64,000 nucleotides of DNA from Crassaminicella thermophila (GTDB lineage: Bacteria > Bacillota > Clostridia > Peptostreptococcales > Thermotaleaceae): assembly GCF_008152325.1 (NCBI RefSeq), contig NZ_CP042243.1, forward strand, positions 124,001-188,000, read 5' to 3'. Within the stretch, counting starts at the first letter, position 1. Every line of letters begins with the position of its first letter. Positions 1 to 9,859 of the stretch are shown here, piece after piece. Position numbers and translations under genes: made by a program. The notes beneath the pieces are model-generated. The model saw nothing but the letters and a program-made list of their open reading frames with translations. It had not been told where the DNA came from and made no database searches.

Positions 1-2
1 TT

Positions 3-1418
3 ATCACTGTAAGCCCTATAAGGAATTTAAAAGATGAAGTGCTAGGTTATGCGGGTATTGCAATAAAGGCAGGATATTTTTCAAATATTGCAAGGGACTT
101 GAAACTGGGAAAAACAGGGTACTATGCCATTGTAGATGCAAACAATATGATTCTTTTCCATCCTAAAAAAGAATTAATCGGTAATAAATCAATTTATGAA
201 ATGACAGAAAAGATTCTTATGAATGTTAATAGAAAAGATATAAATATCGTGGAAAAAACCATATTTAAAAATAATCAATCAAAAGAACTGCAAATATATA
301 AACTGATGAAAAGTAAAAATTGGATTTTGATTGCATCTCTTTCTGAGAAAGAAATGTATGAAAAATCAAAAGAACTTTTGATTTATGTAGCATCCGTAGG
401 GCTTATTGTAATTTTCATTTCAATTATTATGGGTATATATATATCAAATAGAATAGCTGTTCCAATTGTAGCCATAACGAATTACATTAATAAAGCTGCA
501 AATGGAAATTCGAGAATAGAAAAATCTATCTATCAATCGATTCAAAGTTTACGTGAAGAAGAGCTTCTGAATGTAAATAGCGAAAAAGAGCAAAATTCAA
601 GGGATGAGATTCGTAACTTAAAAACATCATTAAAAAATATGAAAGCTTATTTAACATCTATGCTTTATAAGTTTGAATCTGAAAGCAAAGAACTTATAAA
701 AACTTCTCAGGATCTAACAAAGAAAATAGAAGATTTATCATCAAGAACTGCCGATTTTATTTCTATACTTTCCCATGATTTAAAAACATCTATTACCCTG
801 ATTAAAGGTTATGCAAGAGGATTGCATTCTGGGATTATAGAGGATGAAATAACCAAAAGACAGTTTTTAGAAGGGATTATTGGAGGGGTTGAAGATATAG
901 AAAAAATAACCTGTGATATTTTAGATAATGCGTATGAAGCCCAGTGTAGTAAAAAATTCAACAAGAAGAAAATTATGGTTAAAGATTTCACAAAGGAGTT
1001 ATTTCAAGAAGCAAAACAGTATGTAATCAATTCAAACCGAGTATTTGAAGGAGTTTATAAGGTAGATGAAGGGTATTTTTTTATAGAAGCAATAAAAATA
1101 AAAAGAGTATGGAATAATCTATTAAACAATGCGGTGAAGTATTCGGAAGAAGGTAGCAAGATTAATGTGTGTATCTGTGAGGAAGAAAAGAAGGTTCAAT
1201 TTAAAATAGCGGATGAAGGAATTGGAATTGATGAAAATGAGATGAATAATATTTTTGATATGTTCTATAGGGGAGATAATCATGTAAAAAAGGGTTATGG
1301 TCTTGGATTATTTATTTCAAAATCTATTATAGAAGCTCATAATGCAAAGCTTTATGTTAAATCACGATATAAAAAAGGTGCTACATTTTGGTTTTATTTA
1401 GATGTGGAAGATGAATAA
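3..1418 (+). CDS. Sensor histidine kinase, 5' end outside window
   Basis: This is the C-terminal part of a membrane sensor kinase. The frame is open from base 3 with no start, so the true start lies upstream. The first ~110 residues resemble the distal half of an extracellular dCache domain (GKTGYYAIVDANN, then a second pocket-like stretch). One transmembrane helix follows (about bases 375-450), then a HAMP-like linker and a coiled coil. The phospho-acceptor helix contains SHDLKT, with the histidine codon at 774. The ATPase domain has an N box (NNLLNNAVKYS), a G1 box (DEGIGI) and a G2 box (GYGLGLF). No response regulator is seen downstream, so its partner is unknown. The next gene is an APH-family protein about 130 bases away with no obvious terminator between them. 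Confidence 0.88.
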   Translation: MTVSPIRNLKDEVLGYAGIAIKAGYFSNIARDLKLGKTGYYAIVDANNMILFHPKKELIGNKSIYEMTEKILMNVNRKDINIVEKTIFKNNQSKELQIYKLMKSKNWILIASLSEKEMYEKSKELLIYVASVGLIVIFISIIMGIYISNRIAVPIVAITNYINKAANGNSRIEKSIYQSIQSLREEELLNVNSEKEQNSRDEIRNLKTSLKNMKAYLTSMLYKFESESKELIKTSQDLTKKIEDLSSRTADFISILSHDLKTSITLIKGYARGLHSGIIEDEITKRQFLEGIIGGVEDIEKITCDILDNAYEAQCSKKFNKKKIMVKDFTKELFQEAKQYVINSNRVFEGVYKVDEGYFFIEAIKIKRVWNNLLNNAVKYSEEGSKINVCICEEEKKVQFKIADEGIGIDENEMNNIFDMFYRGDNHVKKGYGLGLFISKSIIEAHNAKLYVKSRYKKGATFWFYLDVEDE

Positions 1419-1546
1419 TTTATTCAAAAGGCAAGCCGTTGGTAAGTGAGCATTTGTAATAGCAGTATGCGAATTTTTGATAAGTAGAGGGAATAATATT
1501 TTGTAATCTAAACCTAAGGGCATAATATGATTAGGAGTTGAAATTT

Positions 1547-2473
1547 ATGAATATGGTTATAGATGATGAAGCGAGAAATATTATAAAGGATGTTTTTAAA
1601 CAGAAGATTTCTATAAAACCTGTAGGCAATCATTATTTAGGGCGACATAGGGTCTATCTTGTAACGGATGAAAACAATCAATCTGTTATTTTTAAACTTT
1701 ATCTTAAAAAAAACAGGTGGAATAGAGAAGTGGCAACGTTAAAATTACTTTCAAATAGTAAAATCAAAGTACCAAAATTGATAGATTATGGTAGATGGAA
1801 TGAAAAAGAGTGGATGATTACAGAATATATTCAAGGAAAAATTTTTTCAAAGATAGAAGATGAAGTAGAGGTAAAAAATCAATTGAAAGTATTTAGAGAA
1901 ATGGGAAAAGAATTAGGGAAAATACATAACTTTAAGATCTTCGACTTTTTTGGGAATTGGGATGAAAATGGAAAAAGTCTAGATTATGGAATGGATTATA
2001 AAGAAGTTTTTAAAAGAAGATATTATTCTGTTTTAGAAAAGATTTTTGAAAAAGAACTTCCTCATAGGGAATTGCATAAAAAGGCAGCTCAATATATTGA
2101 AAAAAAATTTTGTGTTATTGAAAATGTTAAGAAAGCTGTATTATGCCATAATGATTTTGATATAAGGAATATAATTTTACGAAAAACAGACGATACTTGG
2201 ATGCTTGCAGGAATTATTGATTTTGAACAGAGTTTTCCGTGGGATAAAGATTTAGATATGGCTTACTTGTATTATAGGATTGCTTCAAAAAATAGAGGAT
2301 ATGAGAAAGCTTTTTTAGAAGGATATAAAGAAGAATCAGTATTAGAAGAAAGCTTTTATGAAAAAATGAAATTTTATTTAATATATATAGGTCTATATAT
2401 ATGCAGTTGGTCGTATGATAGAGCTTTTGACCATTATATGCAAGGAGTAAATATTTTAAAAGTGTTTATGTAA
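1547..2473 (+). CDS. APH-family phosphotransferase (aminoglycoside/choline kinase-like)
   Basis: This 308-residue protein has a small-molecule kinase fold. A Brenner motif, LCHNDFDIRNII (around residue 200), supplies the catalytic Asp and Asn. IIDFEQSFPWDKDLDMAY (around residue 224) supplies the metal-binding Asp. The N-terminal lobe has VIFKLYLKKN and WMITEYIQGK as a plausible nucleotide lobe and hinge. ATG 1547 is preferred because GGAG lies 9 bases upstream; the in-frame TTG at 1538 sits on that site. The stop is 14 bases before the giant multidomain gene, so the two are probably co-transcribed. The family phosphorylates antibiotics, choline, sugars and other alcohols. The substrate here is not known, and the context argues for a metabolic or modification role rather than drug resistance. 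Confidence 0.8.
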   Translation: MNMVIDDEARNIIKDVFKQKISIKPVGNHYLGRHRVYLVTDENNQSVIFKLYLKKNRWNREVATLKLLSNSKIKVPKLIDYGRWNEKEWMITEYIQGKIFSKIEDEVEVKNQLKVFREMGKELGKIHNFKIFDFFGNWDENGKSLDYGMDYKEVFKRRYYSVLEKIFEKELPHRELHKKAAQYIEKKFCVIENVKKAVLCHNDFDIRNIILRKTDDTWMLAGIIDFEQSFPWDKDLDMAYLYYRIASKNRGYEKAFLEGYKEESVLEESFYEKMKFYLIYIGLYICSWSYDRAFDHYMQGVNILKVFM

Positions 2474-2487
2474 AAAGGAGGGCAAAA

Positions 2488-5400
2488 ATGCAAAATGCAT
2501 TAGCAGATAGCTTATATTATAGAATTTTTAATGGATTAAAGGAATCAGATTTTTTAAAATTATTCAAGCTACAAAGAAGATTGATTTTTAATTATATAAA
2601 AGAAGATTCTTTTTTGGAAAAAGTTGATAGAATGGTGCAAAAAAAAGATTACAGTGTTCATGCTGTACTTGATATATGTGAAAACTTGATGAATGCTTTA
2701 GCAGAAGAGAATCCACCAGAGGATTGGTTAAACTATGTTTATCAGTTTGTTCTTAATAAATCTTTTCCAGAAGCAGTTGAAATTAAATTAATAGAAAGGC
2801 TAGAAAGACCTTGTGAGGTATATTTAAAGGTATTGAGGATTGTTTCTGATTTTGAAAGAGAAATTTCAAACAATATGAACAGTATTTATTTTTTAACGGA
2901 AGATGAAGAAAAAGAATTAGAAAATCCTAATGAGTATAGGCTTTTTAAGGAAGCTTTTAGAAATGATTATGTATATGAAATGATGAAACTTAATAAGGAA
3001 GTGATTGGCCATCATACGTTGGATCATGTATGTGGTGTGCATAACCTTGCTCTTTTTATTGGAAGGCAGTTTAAAAAAATAGGGCTTCCTGTAGATTTAG
3101 GTAGAGTTTCTGGTGCAGCGGCAGGACATGATATAGGAAAATTTGGATGCAGGAGAAATGAACAAAAAAGAGCACCTTACTTACACTATTATTATACAGA
3201 TGAATGGTTTAAAAAACATGATATTACATATATTCGCCATATAGCTGTAAATCATTCTACTTGGGATTTGGAGTTAGAAAATTTATCATTAGAATCTCTT
3301 ATTCTGATTTATTGTGATTTTCGTGTAAAAAAGAGAAGGACAAAAGATGGTGCAAAAATGCATATTTATAGCTTAGAAGAATCTTTTCATGTTATCTTAC
3401 AAAAGCTAGATAATGTAGATTATGAAAAAGAGAAAAGATACCATCGTGTTTATGCTAAATTAAAAGATTTCCAAGATTATATGCTTTATTTAGGAATAAA
3501 TTTAGATATAAAAGAAAATAACCAGCAGACTGCTATTCAACCAAAAGGGCCTAAGCATTATTGTTTGATGCAGGGAAAAGAAATTATAGAAAATATAAAA
3601 TATCTATCTATCCATCACAATATTAAACTAATGTACAAGCTAAGGGATGAGTCATCTTTAAATGCTATTTTAGAGAGTGCAAGAAGTGAAATGGAGTTAA
3701 ACCATCTTAGGGGTTATCTTCATGTATTTGAAGAATATTCTACTTATATGACACAAAAGCAAAAAATGATTACTATAAACTTTTTATATGAACAATTGAT
3801 GCATCCTGAAGAAGATATTAGAAAACAATGTGGAGAGCTTATTGGACTTTTGATCGCAAATTTTGATGAAGATTATAGAAAAGAAGTTCCTGAAGATGTT
3901 CATCTAAAGCACTTTGAAATAAGCAGCTATGCGCTTTTAGATAAATATTTGCAGCTGTTAGTTTATCCAGATCCTCAAATTATTCCAATTCATCGTATTT
4001 ATCTAGGCCATAGTATTCGAAATATGATTGAATCATTATTCTCAAATTGCGCAAGAAGTCAGATCAATGCATATATGGAAGTTTTATTAAGATACTATGA
4101 AAAAGATTTTAAAGAAAAAGATATTCAGTTATATTTGCTAGAAACGGCAAAATATGTCCCATTAAACAGCTGTGATAATATATGTTTAGATAAATTTATA
4201 AATTTTATAAAGAAAATGCTAGGTGAAAAAGATACTGATTTAAGACTTTGTGCTCTTGAAACTTTATATCATTTATTAAAAAGATCTTATATAAATAAGG
4301 AAATATGTACATCACTAAAAAGTATATTTTATGAGGAAATAAGTCATTCAGACTTATCTGTGGAAAATTTTTTAAGACAAAAAATTGTTAAATATCTAGG
4401 ATTAGATGAAGATAAGATTATAAAATATAGTAATGATTGGAACATAGACAGAAAAAAAATATCACATATGTTTTTAAGCAATCTAAAGACATCTACTGAA
4501 TCAGTAATAAAAAAAGTACAGATCGATTTTTTGTTACAATATGCAATGGAGCATTTAGATCAAATGGGGCTTTATACAGCAATTCATTATTGTAATATTT
4601 TAAAAGTTAGTTCTAGTGAAAGTGTTAGAAATCATGGAGGAAGAGCATTGCTTTCTCTTTTGCCTCATATACCCTTTGAACAAAGAAATGATGTAGTAAT
4701 TGAGTTGCTTCGAGGTCTTGAAGTTGAGGGGTATCAGTTTGCAAAGTATATACCTGACTATCTAGGAAAACTAATACTTTATTTAAAGCCAATTGAGCTA
4801 GATGAAGTAATAGATGATTTGGTTGAAAAAGTAAAACAAGCAAATCCTCAGATTAATACATTACTTTTGAATACAATAGGAGTGGCTATACAAAACTACT
4901 ATAAATATAAAGATTTATTTGAAGAAGATGAAAAGGAGTATAAGCTTCGTCTTGTTAAAATGCTTGGAGCTTTGCAAAATGGATTAGTACATTATAATGG
5001 ACAGGTAAAACAAGCTGCATTTCGTGTTATAGGAAAAGATATTTTTGGATGCAAATATTTAAATTTAGAGCAAAAAAATGATATTTTTCAGTTAATCGCA
5101 AAAAAATTACTTACATTAATAGGAGAAGAAGAAGAAGATAAGCTTTTGACATTTTTTACGCATGCTGCAGGATTAAATCATATCTACCGATTTATATCCG
5201 ATTATATATTTTATAAGGGAGATATGGATTTAAAAGTTTATGAAAAGGTTGCTTTTTTTCCAGGAACCTTTGATCCATTTTCTTTGGGACACAAGGAGAT
5301 TGCAAAAGAAATTCGTTCACTTGGCTTTGAAGTATATTTATCAGTAGACGAATTTTCATGGTCTAAAAGAGCACAACCTAATTTACTGAGAAGAAACATC

Positions 5401-7371
5401 ATCAAACTATCTATCGCAGATGAATTTGGAATTTATTTATATCCAGAGGATTTATCCACGAATATAGCAAATCATAATGATTTAAGAAAATTAAGAGAAG
5501 CTTTTCCTCATTCTGATGTTCATATTGTTGTTGGAAGTGATGTAGTACTGAATGCATCTGCTTATAAAAAAGAAGCAAATAAAAATTCTATACTTTCTTT
5601 TTCCCATATTATTTTTGAAAGAAAAAGTACATTATCTCTTGATGATGATGATCAAAGAATAGATGAGGCTATAAAAAATATAAAAAATAATGTTATTCGT
5701 TTGTCTCTTCCTCCACAATATGAAGATATTAGTTCTACTCAAATACGTAATTATATTGACCAAAACCGTGATATTTCAGAGCTAATTGATCCAATTGCAC
5801 AGAAATTTATTTATGAAAAAGGATTATATAGAAGAGCACCTCAATACAAAACTTTGATACAGACAAAATCTGTATATGTGGAAATTATTAATCGTTTAAC
5901 AGATGTTTTTTTAGAAAAACTATCAAATCTATCATTTCTGAAATATGAAGAAGCTTATGACAGGCTAAAAGAATTTAGAAAAAAGCTAAATCCAAGAATA
6001 CTTTTATTGCGTTCTATAGAAAAAGATGGAGAAATTCTTGGGTTCTCAGCATTTCATTGGCTTCGTTCAAGTATGATATTTAAAGAATTTAAGGATGAGA
6101 CTATTTCAGAGCATATAAGAAGAAACGGTATTGGAAGAATACTAGTAATAGATGGTATTTTTGTGAATAATAAAAGTGAGTTTGAAAATATTGAACAAAT
6201 GATATTAACAGAAACTCTTTCTTATGCACTTCCAAAGGATTATACTTATGCAGTGTATAAAAATATGCTAAATGGATATCATTCTGAATCAATGGGTGAA
6301 ATATTAAAGTGTCAAGGATTTGAACAAATAGCTTATGATGATAAATCTGTTTTTGTGGTAGATATGACACAGCCATCTACTTTATATTTAGACATAGATA
6401 GCATCATAAAAGAACCTTTTAGAAGCAATATACGTGTGATGAAAACAGTGAAACGATCAAGAAAAAGACTGCAAGAAGCGATTGCAAAGCTTTACCCTGG
6501 AAAGTTGGTTTTGTCTTTTGACAGAAATATGGTTTATGAAAATCTTATTAAGAAAATATGTGATGAAAATGGAGTTTCTACTATTCCTACTAATCCAAGA
6601 AAATTAGGCCCTGCTATGTGTGTACCCTTTGGGGCAATACTAAATGGAGCGATTATACCGAATACAGTAACAAAATCAATGCATACAGAAAAAATTTTTG
6701 ATCCTGATATGAAAAAATTTCGTATAGCTGCTTATCCATACTATTTAAAACTTGAAGATCAAGTCAAAATGATTCGTTCATTTGATAGACCTGTCATATT
6801 GGTTGATGATTTATTAAATAAAGGATACCGAATAAAAGCAATCGATCCTCTTTTTAAAAAAGAAAATATCAAAGTAAAGAAAATACTTGTTGGAATCCTT
6901 TCTGGTAGAGGAAAGGAATTGATGGATATACAAAATCGAAAAGTAGATAGTGCATATTTTATACCAAAGCTTAAGGTATGGTTTAATGAAAGTTTTTTGT
7001 ATCCTTTCATAGGTGGGGACACGATGTGGAGAGGAGAAGATTTAAAAACTAATATAATACCTTCTGTAAATTTAATACTCCCTTATACAGTTCCTACATT
7101 TATTCAAGGTGCATCTAAGGAATCTATTTATAATTTATCATATGTTTGCATTGAAAATGCAATGGATATACTAACCACATTGGAGGAAGAATATCAAAAA
7201 ATACATGAAAGAAGTTTGACGTTAAGGCATTTAGGAGAGGTGTTTATTTCACCTAAGTATCCAGACCATGGAAAAGATATATATTATGATATGAATCTAA
7301 ATCCATCGCACTACCTTAAAAATGACCTAGAGCATCTAAAACGTCTTAAAATGATTATGTTAGATAATTAA
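2488..7371 (+). CDS. Giant multidomain protein: HD domain, helical repeats, NadD-like nucleotidyltransferase, GNAT-like, PRTase-like
   Basis: This 1627-residue soluble protein starts at ATG after AAAGGAGGG. A helical N-terminus is followed by an HD-hydrolase-like region (about 160-345) with GHHTLDH and AAGHDIGKFG. Residues ~390-900 are Leu-rich helical repeats resembling HEAT/armadillo. About 920-1110 is a nucleotidyltransferase of the NadD/cytidylyltransferase fold: PGTFDPFSLGHKE, HIVVGSD and ISSTQIRNYI. The first His of the usual HxGH is Ser (SLGH). About 1150-1295 resembles a GNAT acetyltransferase (RRNGIGRILVIDGIFV). About 1320-1560 carries VILVDDLLNKGYR, like a PRPP loop of phosphoribosyltransferases. 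I know no characterised protein with this architecture. It suggests sequential handling of a nucleotide-like metabolite with the upstream kinase. The domain calls are by eye, and the GNAT and PRTase ones are the least certain. Confidence 0.72.
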   Translation: MQNALADSLYYRIFNGLKESDFLKLFKLQRRLIFNYIKEDSFLEKVDRMVQKKDYSVHAVLDICENLMNALAEENPPEDWLNYVYQFVLNKSFPEAVEIKLIERLERPCEVYLKVLRIVSDFEREISNNMNSIYFLTEDEEKELENPNEYRLFKEAFRNDYVYEMMKLNKEVIGHHTLDHVCGVHNLALFIGRQFKKIGLPVDLGRVSGAAAGHDIGKFGCRRNEQKRAPYLHYYYTDEWFKKHDITYIRHIAVNHSTWDLELENLSLESLILIYCDFRVKKRRTKDGAKMHIYSLEESFHVILQKLDNVDYEKEKRYHRVYAKLKDFQDYMLYLGINLDIKENNQQTAIQPKGPKHYCLMQGKEIIENIKYLSIHHNIKLMYKLRDESSLNAILESARSEMELNHLRGYLHVFEEYSTYMTQKQKMITINFLYEQLMHPEEDIRKQCGELIGLLIANFDEDYRKEVPEDVHLKHFEISSYALLDKYLQLLVYPDPQIIPIHRIYLGHSIRNMIESLFSNCARSQINAYMEVLLRYYEKDFKEKDIQLYLLETAKYVPLNSCDNICLDKFINFIKKMLGEKDTDLRLCALETLYHLLKRSYINKEICTSLKSIFYEEISHSDLSVENFLRQKIVKYLGLDEDKIIKYSNDWNIDRKKISHMFLSNLKTSTESVIKKVQIDFLLQYAMEHLDQMGLYTAIHYCNILKVSSSESVRNHGGRALLSLLPHIPFEQRNDVVIELLRGLEVEGYQFAKYIPDYLGKLILYLKPIELDEVIDDLVEKVKQANPQINTLLLNTIGVAIQNYYKYKDLFEEDEKEYKLRLVKMLGALQNGLVHYNGQVKQAAFRVIGKDIFGCKYLNLEQKNDIFQLIAKKLLTLIGEEEEDKLLTFFTHAAGLNHIYRFISDYIFYKGDMDLKVYEKVAFFPGTFDPFSLGHKEIAKEIRSLGFEVYLSVDEFSWSKRAQPNLLRRNIIKLSIADEFGIYLYPEDLSTNIANHNDLRKLREAFPHSDVHIVVGSDVVLNASAYKKEANKNSILSFSHIIFERKSTLSLDDDDQRIDEAIKNIKNNVIRLSLPPQYEDISSTQIRNYIDQNRDISELIDPIAQKFIYEKGLYRRAPQYKTLIQTKSVYVEIINRLTDVFLEKLSNLSFLKYEEAYDRLKEFRKKLNPRILLLRSIEKDGEILGFSAFHWLRSSMIFKEFKDETISEHIRRNGIGRILVIDGIFVNNKSEFENIEQMILTETLSYALPKDYTYAVYKNMLNGYHSESMGEILKCQGFEQIAYDDKSVFVVDMTQPSTLYLDIDSIIKEPFRSNIRVMKTVKRSRKRLQEAIAKLYPGKLVLSFDRNMVYENLIKKICDENGVSTIPTNPRKLGPAMCVPFGAILNGAIIPNTVTKSMHTEKIFDPDMKKFRIAAYPYYLKLEDQVKMIRSFDRPVILVDDLLNKGYRIKAIDPLFKKENIKVKKILVGILSGRGKELMDIQNRKVDSAYFIPKLKVWFNESFLYPFIGGDTMWRGEDLKTNIIPSVNLILPYTVPTFIQGASKESIYNLSYVCIENAMDILTTLEEEYQKIHERSLTLRHLGEVFISPKYPDHGKDIYYDMNLNPSHYLKNDLEHLKRLKMIMLDN

Positions 7372-7400
7372 ACCTTCTGGATTCAGAAGGTTTAATTTTT
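7368..7400 (+). terminator. Intrinsic terminator after giant gene
   Basis: A perfect 12-bp stem (TTAAACCTTCTG with CAGAAGGTTTAA) has a GATT loop and is followed by a run of T. It overlaps the stop codon of the giant gene. Confidence 0.9.
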
Positions 7401-7470
7401 TCATTGGAAAGGACTATAAAAAGTTATAAAATATTATAGAATTAAAAATTTTATTTTTGGAGGGTTAATA

Positions 7471-8423
7471 ATGGTTGAGGAAAAAAGCATAAATGCATTT
7501 CAAAATGGTGATGAAATTCAAGGCTTTTTTATTTTAAAAAGAATAGAAAGAAAATTATCAGCAAATAATAAAAATTATCTAGATATTACTTTATCTGATA
7601 AAACAGGAGAGATCAATGCAAAGCTGTGGGATTGTGAAGAAGGACAAGAAAATATGTTTCCTGCTAAGAGTTTAATAAAAGTACGTGGGAATGTAAGTGA
7701 ATGGAAAGGAAAATTGCAGCTAAGAATAAACTTAATCAGGTTAGCAAATAAAGAAGATGGAAAAAATATCGAGGATTTTGTACAATCAGCTCCTTTAAGT
7801 GCTGAAGAAATGTTTGATGAGGTTTATACATTTGTTAAAAGAATTAAAAATAAAGATATAAAAAATATTGTAGATACGATTATAATGGAAGCAAAGGAAA
7901 AATTAATGTATTATCCAGCAGCAAAATCCTTGCATCATGCTATACGTTCAGGACTTTTGTATCACATATTGAGAATGTTAAGAACAGGGGAAAAAAACTA
8001 AGCATGGTTTATACAAATATTAATACAGATTTACTCTTTGCTGGTATACTTCTTCATGATATTGAAAAACTAGAAGAATTAGATGCAGATTCTTTAGGAA
8101 TAGCAGAGTATAGTACTCAGGGGCAATTGCTTGGGCATATTAATCTTGCAATAAACAAAATAGGTAAAGTTGGAGAAAAATTAGGTGCAGATAAAGAGGT
8201 TATAATGCTTTTACAACATATGGTATTATCCCATCATTATGAACCTGAATTTGGAAGTCCTAAAAAACCTATGATTCCAGAAGGAGAGCTTTTGCATTAT
8301 ATTGATTTGATTGATGCAAGAATGTATGATATGGAGGATCATTTAAAAAATATTAAAGAAGGAGAATTTACTGAACCTATATGGTCTTTAGATAATAGGA
8401 GATTATATAAACCATTTCTTTAA
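7471..8423 (+). pseudogene. yhaM: YhaM-family 3'-5' exoribonuclease (OB + HD), split by a frameshift
   Basis: Two adjacent frames together make one YhaM/CBF1-like protein. Bases 7471-8001 encode an OB-fold nucleic-acid binding domain (DITLSDKTGEINAKLWD) and the start of the HD domain (SLHHAIRSGLLYH). Bases 8004-8423 continue it with LLFAGILLHDIEK, LLQHMVLSHH and a C-terminus that matches the family. The first frame ends in TAA directly after an A7-C run (7991-7998). A -1 shift there reads smoothly as GEKKLSMVY. The run is the canonical slippery heptamer A-AAA-AAC in the zero frame. Options are a sequencing or assembly error, an inactivating one-base deletion, or -1 frameshifting. The usual HDIGK reads HDIEK here; the His-Asp pair is intact. 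Start ATG 7471 has GGAGGG upstream. Confidence 0.8.
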
Positions 8424-8472
8424 GGAGTTATATTTATTTTTCATTCATAAATTTTATTTTGTCTATACTCTG

Positions 8473-8507
8473 AATAAACCAAACGAATAATGTTTGGTTT
8501 ATTTTTT
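8473..8507 (+). terminator. Intrinsic terminator after yhaM
   Basis: A perfect 12-bp stem (AATAAACCAAAC with GTTTGGTTTATT) has a 7-base loop, followed by TTTTTT. Confidence 0.9.
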
Positions 8508-8591
8508 GTCTATAAAAGTAATAGTATAAGGGACAAGTACATATATATTTAAAGGATAGGGGATAGTAGGAACTTAAAAGGGGTGCTAATA

Positions 8592-9836
8592 TTGATATTT
8601 AAAATATGCAGGGAAGCATTAAAAGAGTATAAACTAGAAAATTTATCCTTTATAGTTCTTTATATTATAACTATTTCTTTTTTTATTGGTAATATTATTT
8701 ATAATTTTCCAGTTTATTCATCATTATTATATTTAATGATTATCATCATAGGAACTATGTTTATAAACAATATTTTTTCTTTAGGTGTTTATATAGGGTT
8801 AAACAGCTTTTTTACTTGTATATGTATTTTTTTAATAAAGAATACATATATTGATAAATTTAAATATTTATTATGTTTTGGTATTGTAATAAGTATTATT
8901 TTTTTAAAGTCATATAAAAGGATTAAATTAGAAAAAGAAGCTATTAGAAGAAAGATATTTGAAAAGACAAAATTCAATGAGCTTTTGGATGCTATTTTGA
9001 TTTTAAAATATAATGGATTAGTTGTAATAGAGTGTAATAAAAAAGCAAATAGACTATTCAACAAAAAAAATGGAATCACAGGCAGGAATATTGAAGAATT
9101 ATTATTAAGTAATATAAGCGACAAAATAGATCAGTCTACATTAAAAGAATATCTAAAAAAAGAAAACAAGGAAATAAACATATTCAACCAAAAATTAAAT
9201 AATATTTGGGTGGACATAACAATAAAAAAGTTCTATGTATTAGAGGAATGTTATGTTCTTGTACGGATTTTAGATGTTAGTCCCCATAAAAAGTATGAAG
9301 AAAAGATTGAATATTTAGCATATCATGATCCACTTACAGATTTGCCAAATAGAAGATATGGAAATAAACAATTACGATTAGGCATAGAAAAAGCTTTGAA
9401 AAATGAAACTATGCTTGGGGCTATGTTTATAGATTTAGATAATTTTAAATTTGTTAATGATAATTGGGGGCATGAGGCAGGAGATGATCTTCTTAAGCAA
9501 GTTGCTATTAGACTTAAAGGGGTTGTTAGAAAAGATGATTTAGCAGCTCGAATTGGAGGGGATGAATTTATGGTTATAATAAATGATATTCACCAAATAG
9601 ATGAGATTTCGCATGTAGCAAATAGAATCATGAATATATTTAAAAAACCTTTTAAAATAAAAGAAAGAGAAATATATATTACAAGCAGTATAGGTATTGC
9701 ATTAGTGCCTGAGCATGGAATGAATATTGAAACACTTTTAAAGAATGCTGATAAGGCCATGTATGTAGCAAAAGAAAGTGGACGCAATACTTATAGAATA
9801 TTTGATTATACATACAATGATGAATTTATCAAATAG
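8592..9836 (+). CDS. Membrane-anchored diguanylate cyclase (GGDEF)
   Basis: This protein makes cyclic di-GMP from two GTP. The N-terminus has several hydrophobic helices (about residues 10-105). A PAS-like sensing region follows (DAILILKYNGLVVIECNKKAN), then a GGDEF domain opening with YHDPLTDLPNRRYG. The active-site signature GGDEF is intact (RIGGDEFMVI, around residue 322), so it is probably catalytically active. TTG 8592 is preferred because AGGGGTG lies 6 to 7 bases upstream; an in-frame GTG at 8583 lies inside that site and is the alternative. It is flanked by terminators, so it is probably monocistronic. Confidence 0.88.
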   Translation: MIFKICREALKEYKLENLSFIVLYIITISFFIGNIIYNFPVYSSLLYLMIIIIGTMFINNIFSLGVYIGLNSFFTCICIFLIKNTYIDKFKYLLCFGIVISIIFLKSYKRIKLEKEAIRRKIFEKTKFNELLDAILILKYNGLVVIECNKKANRLFNKKNGITGRNIEELLLSNISDKIDQSTLKEYLKKENKEINIFNQKLNNIWVDITIKKFYVLEECYVLVRILDVSPHKKYEEKIEYLAYHDPLTDLPNRRYGNKQLRLGIEKALKNETMLGAMFIDLDNFKFVNDNWGHEAGDDLLKQVAIRLKGVVRKDDLAARIGGDEFMVIINDIHQIDEISHVANRIMNIFKKPFKIKEREIYITSSIGIALVPEHGMNIETLLKNADKAMYVAKESGRNTYRIFDYTYNDEFIK

Positions 9837-9859
9837 TATTTATATTTGAGTTTCTAAAT

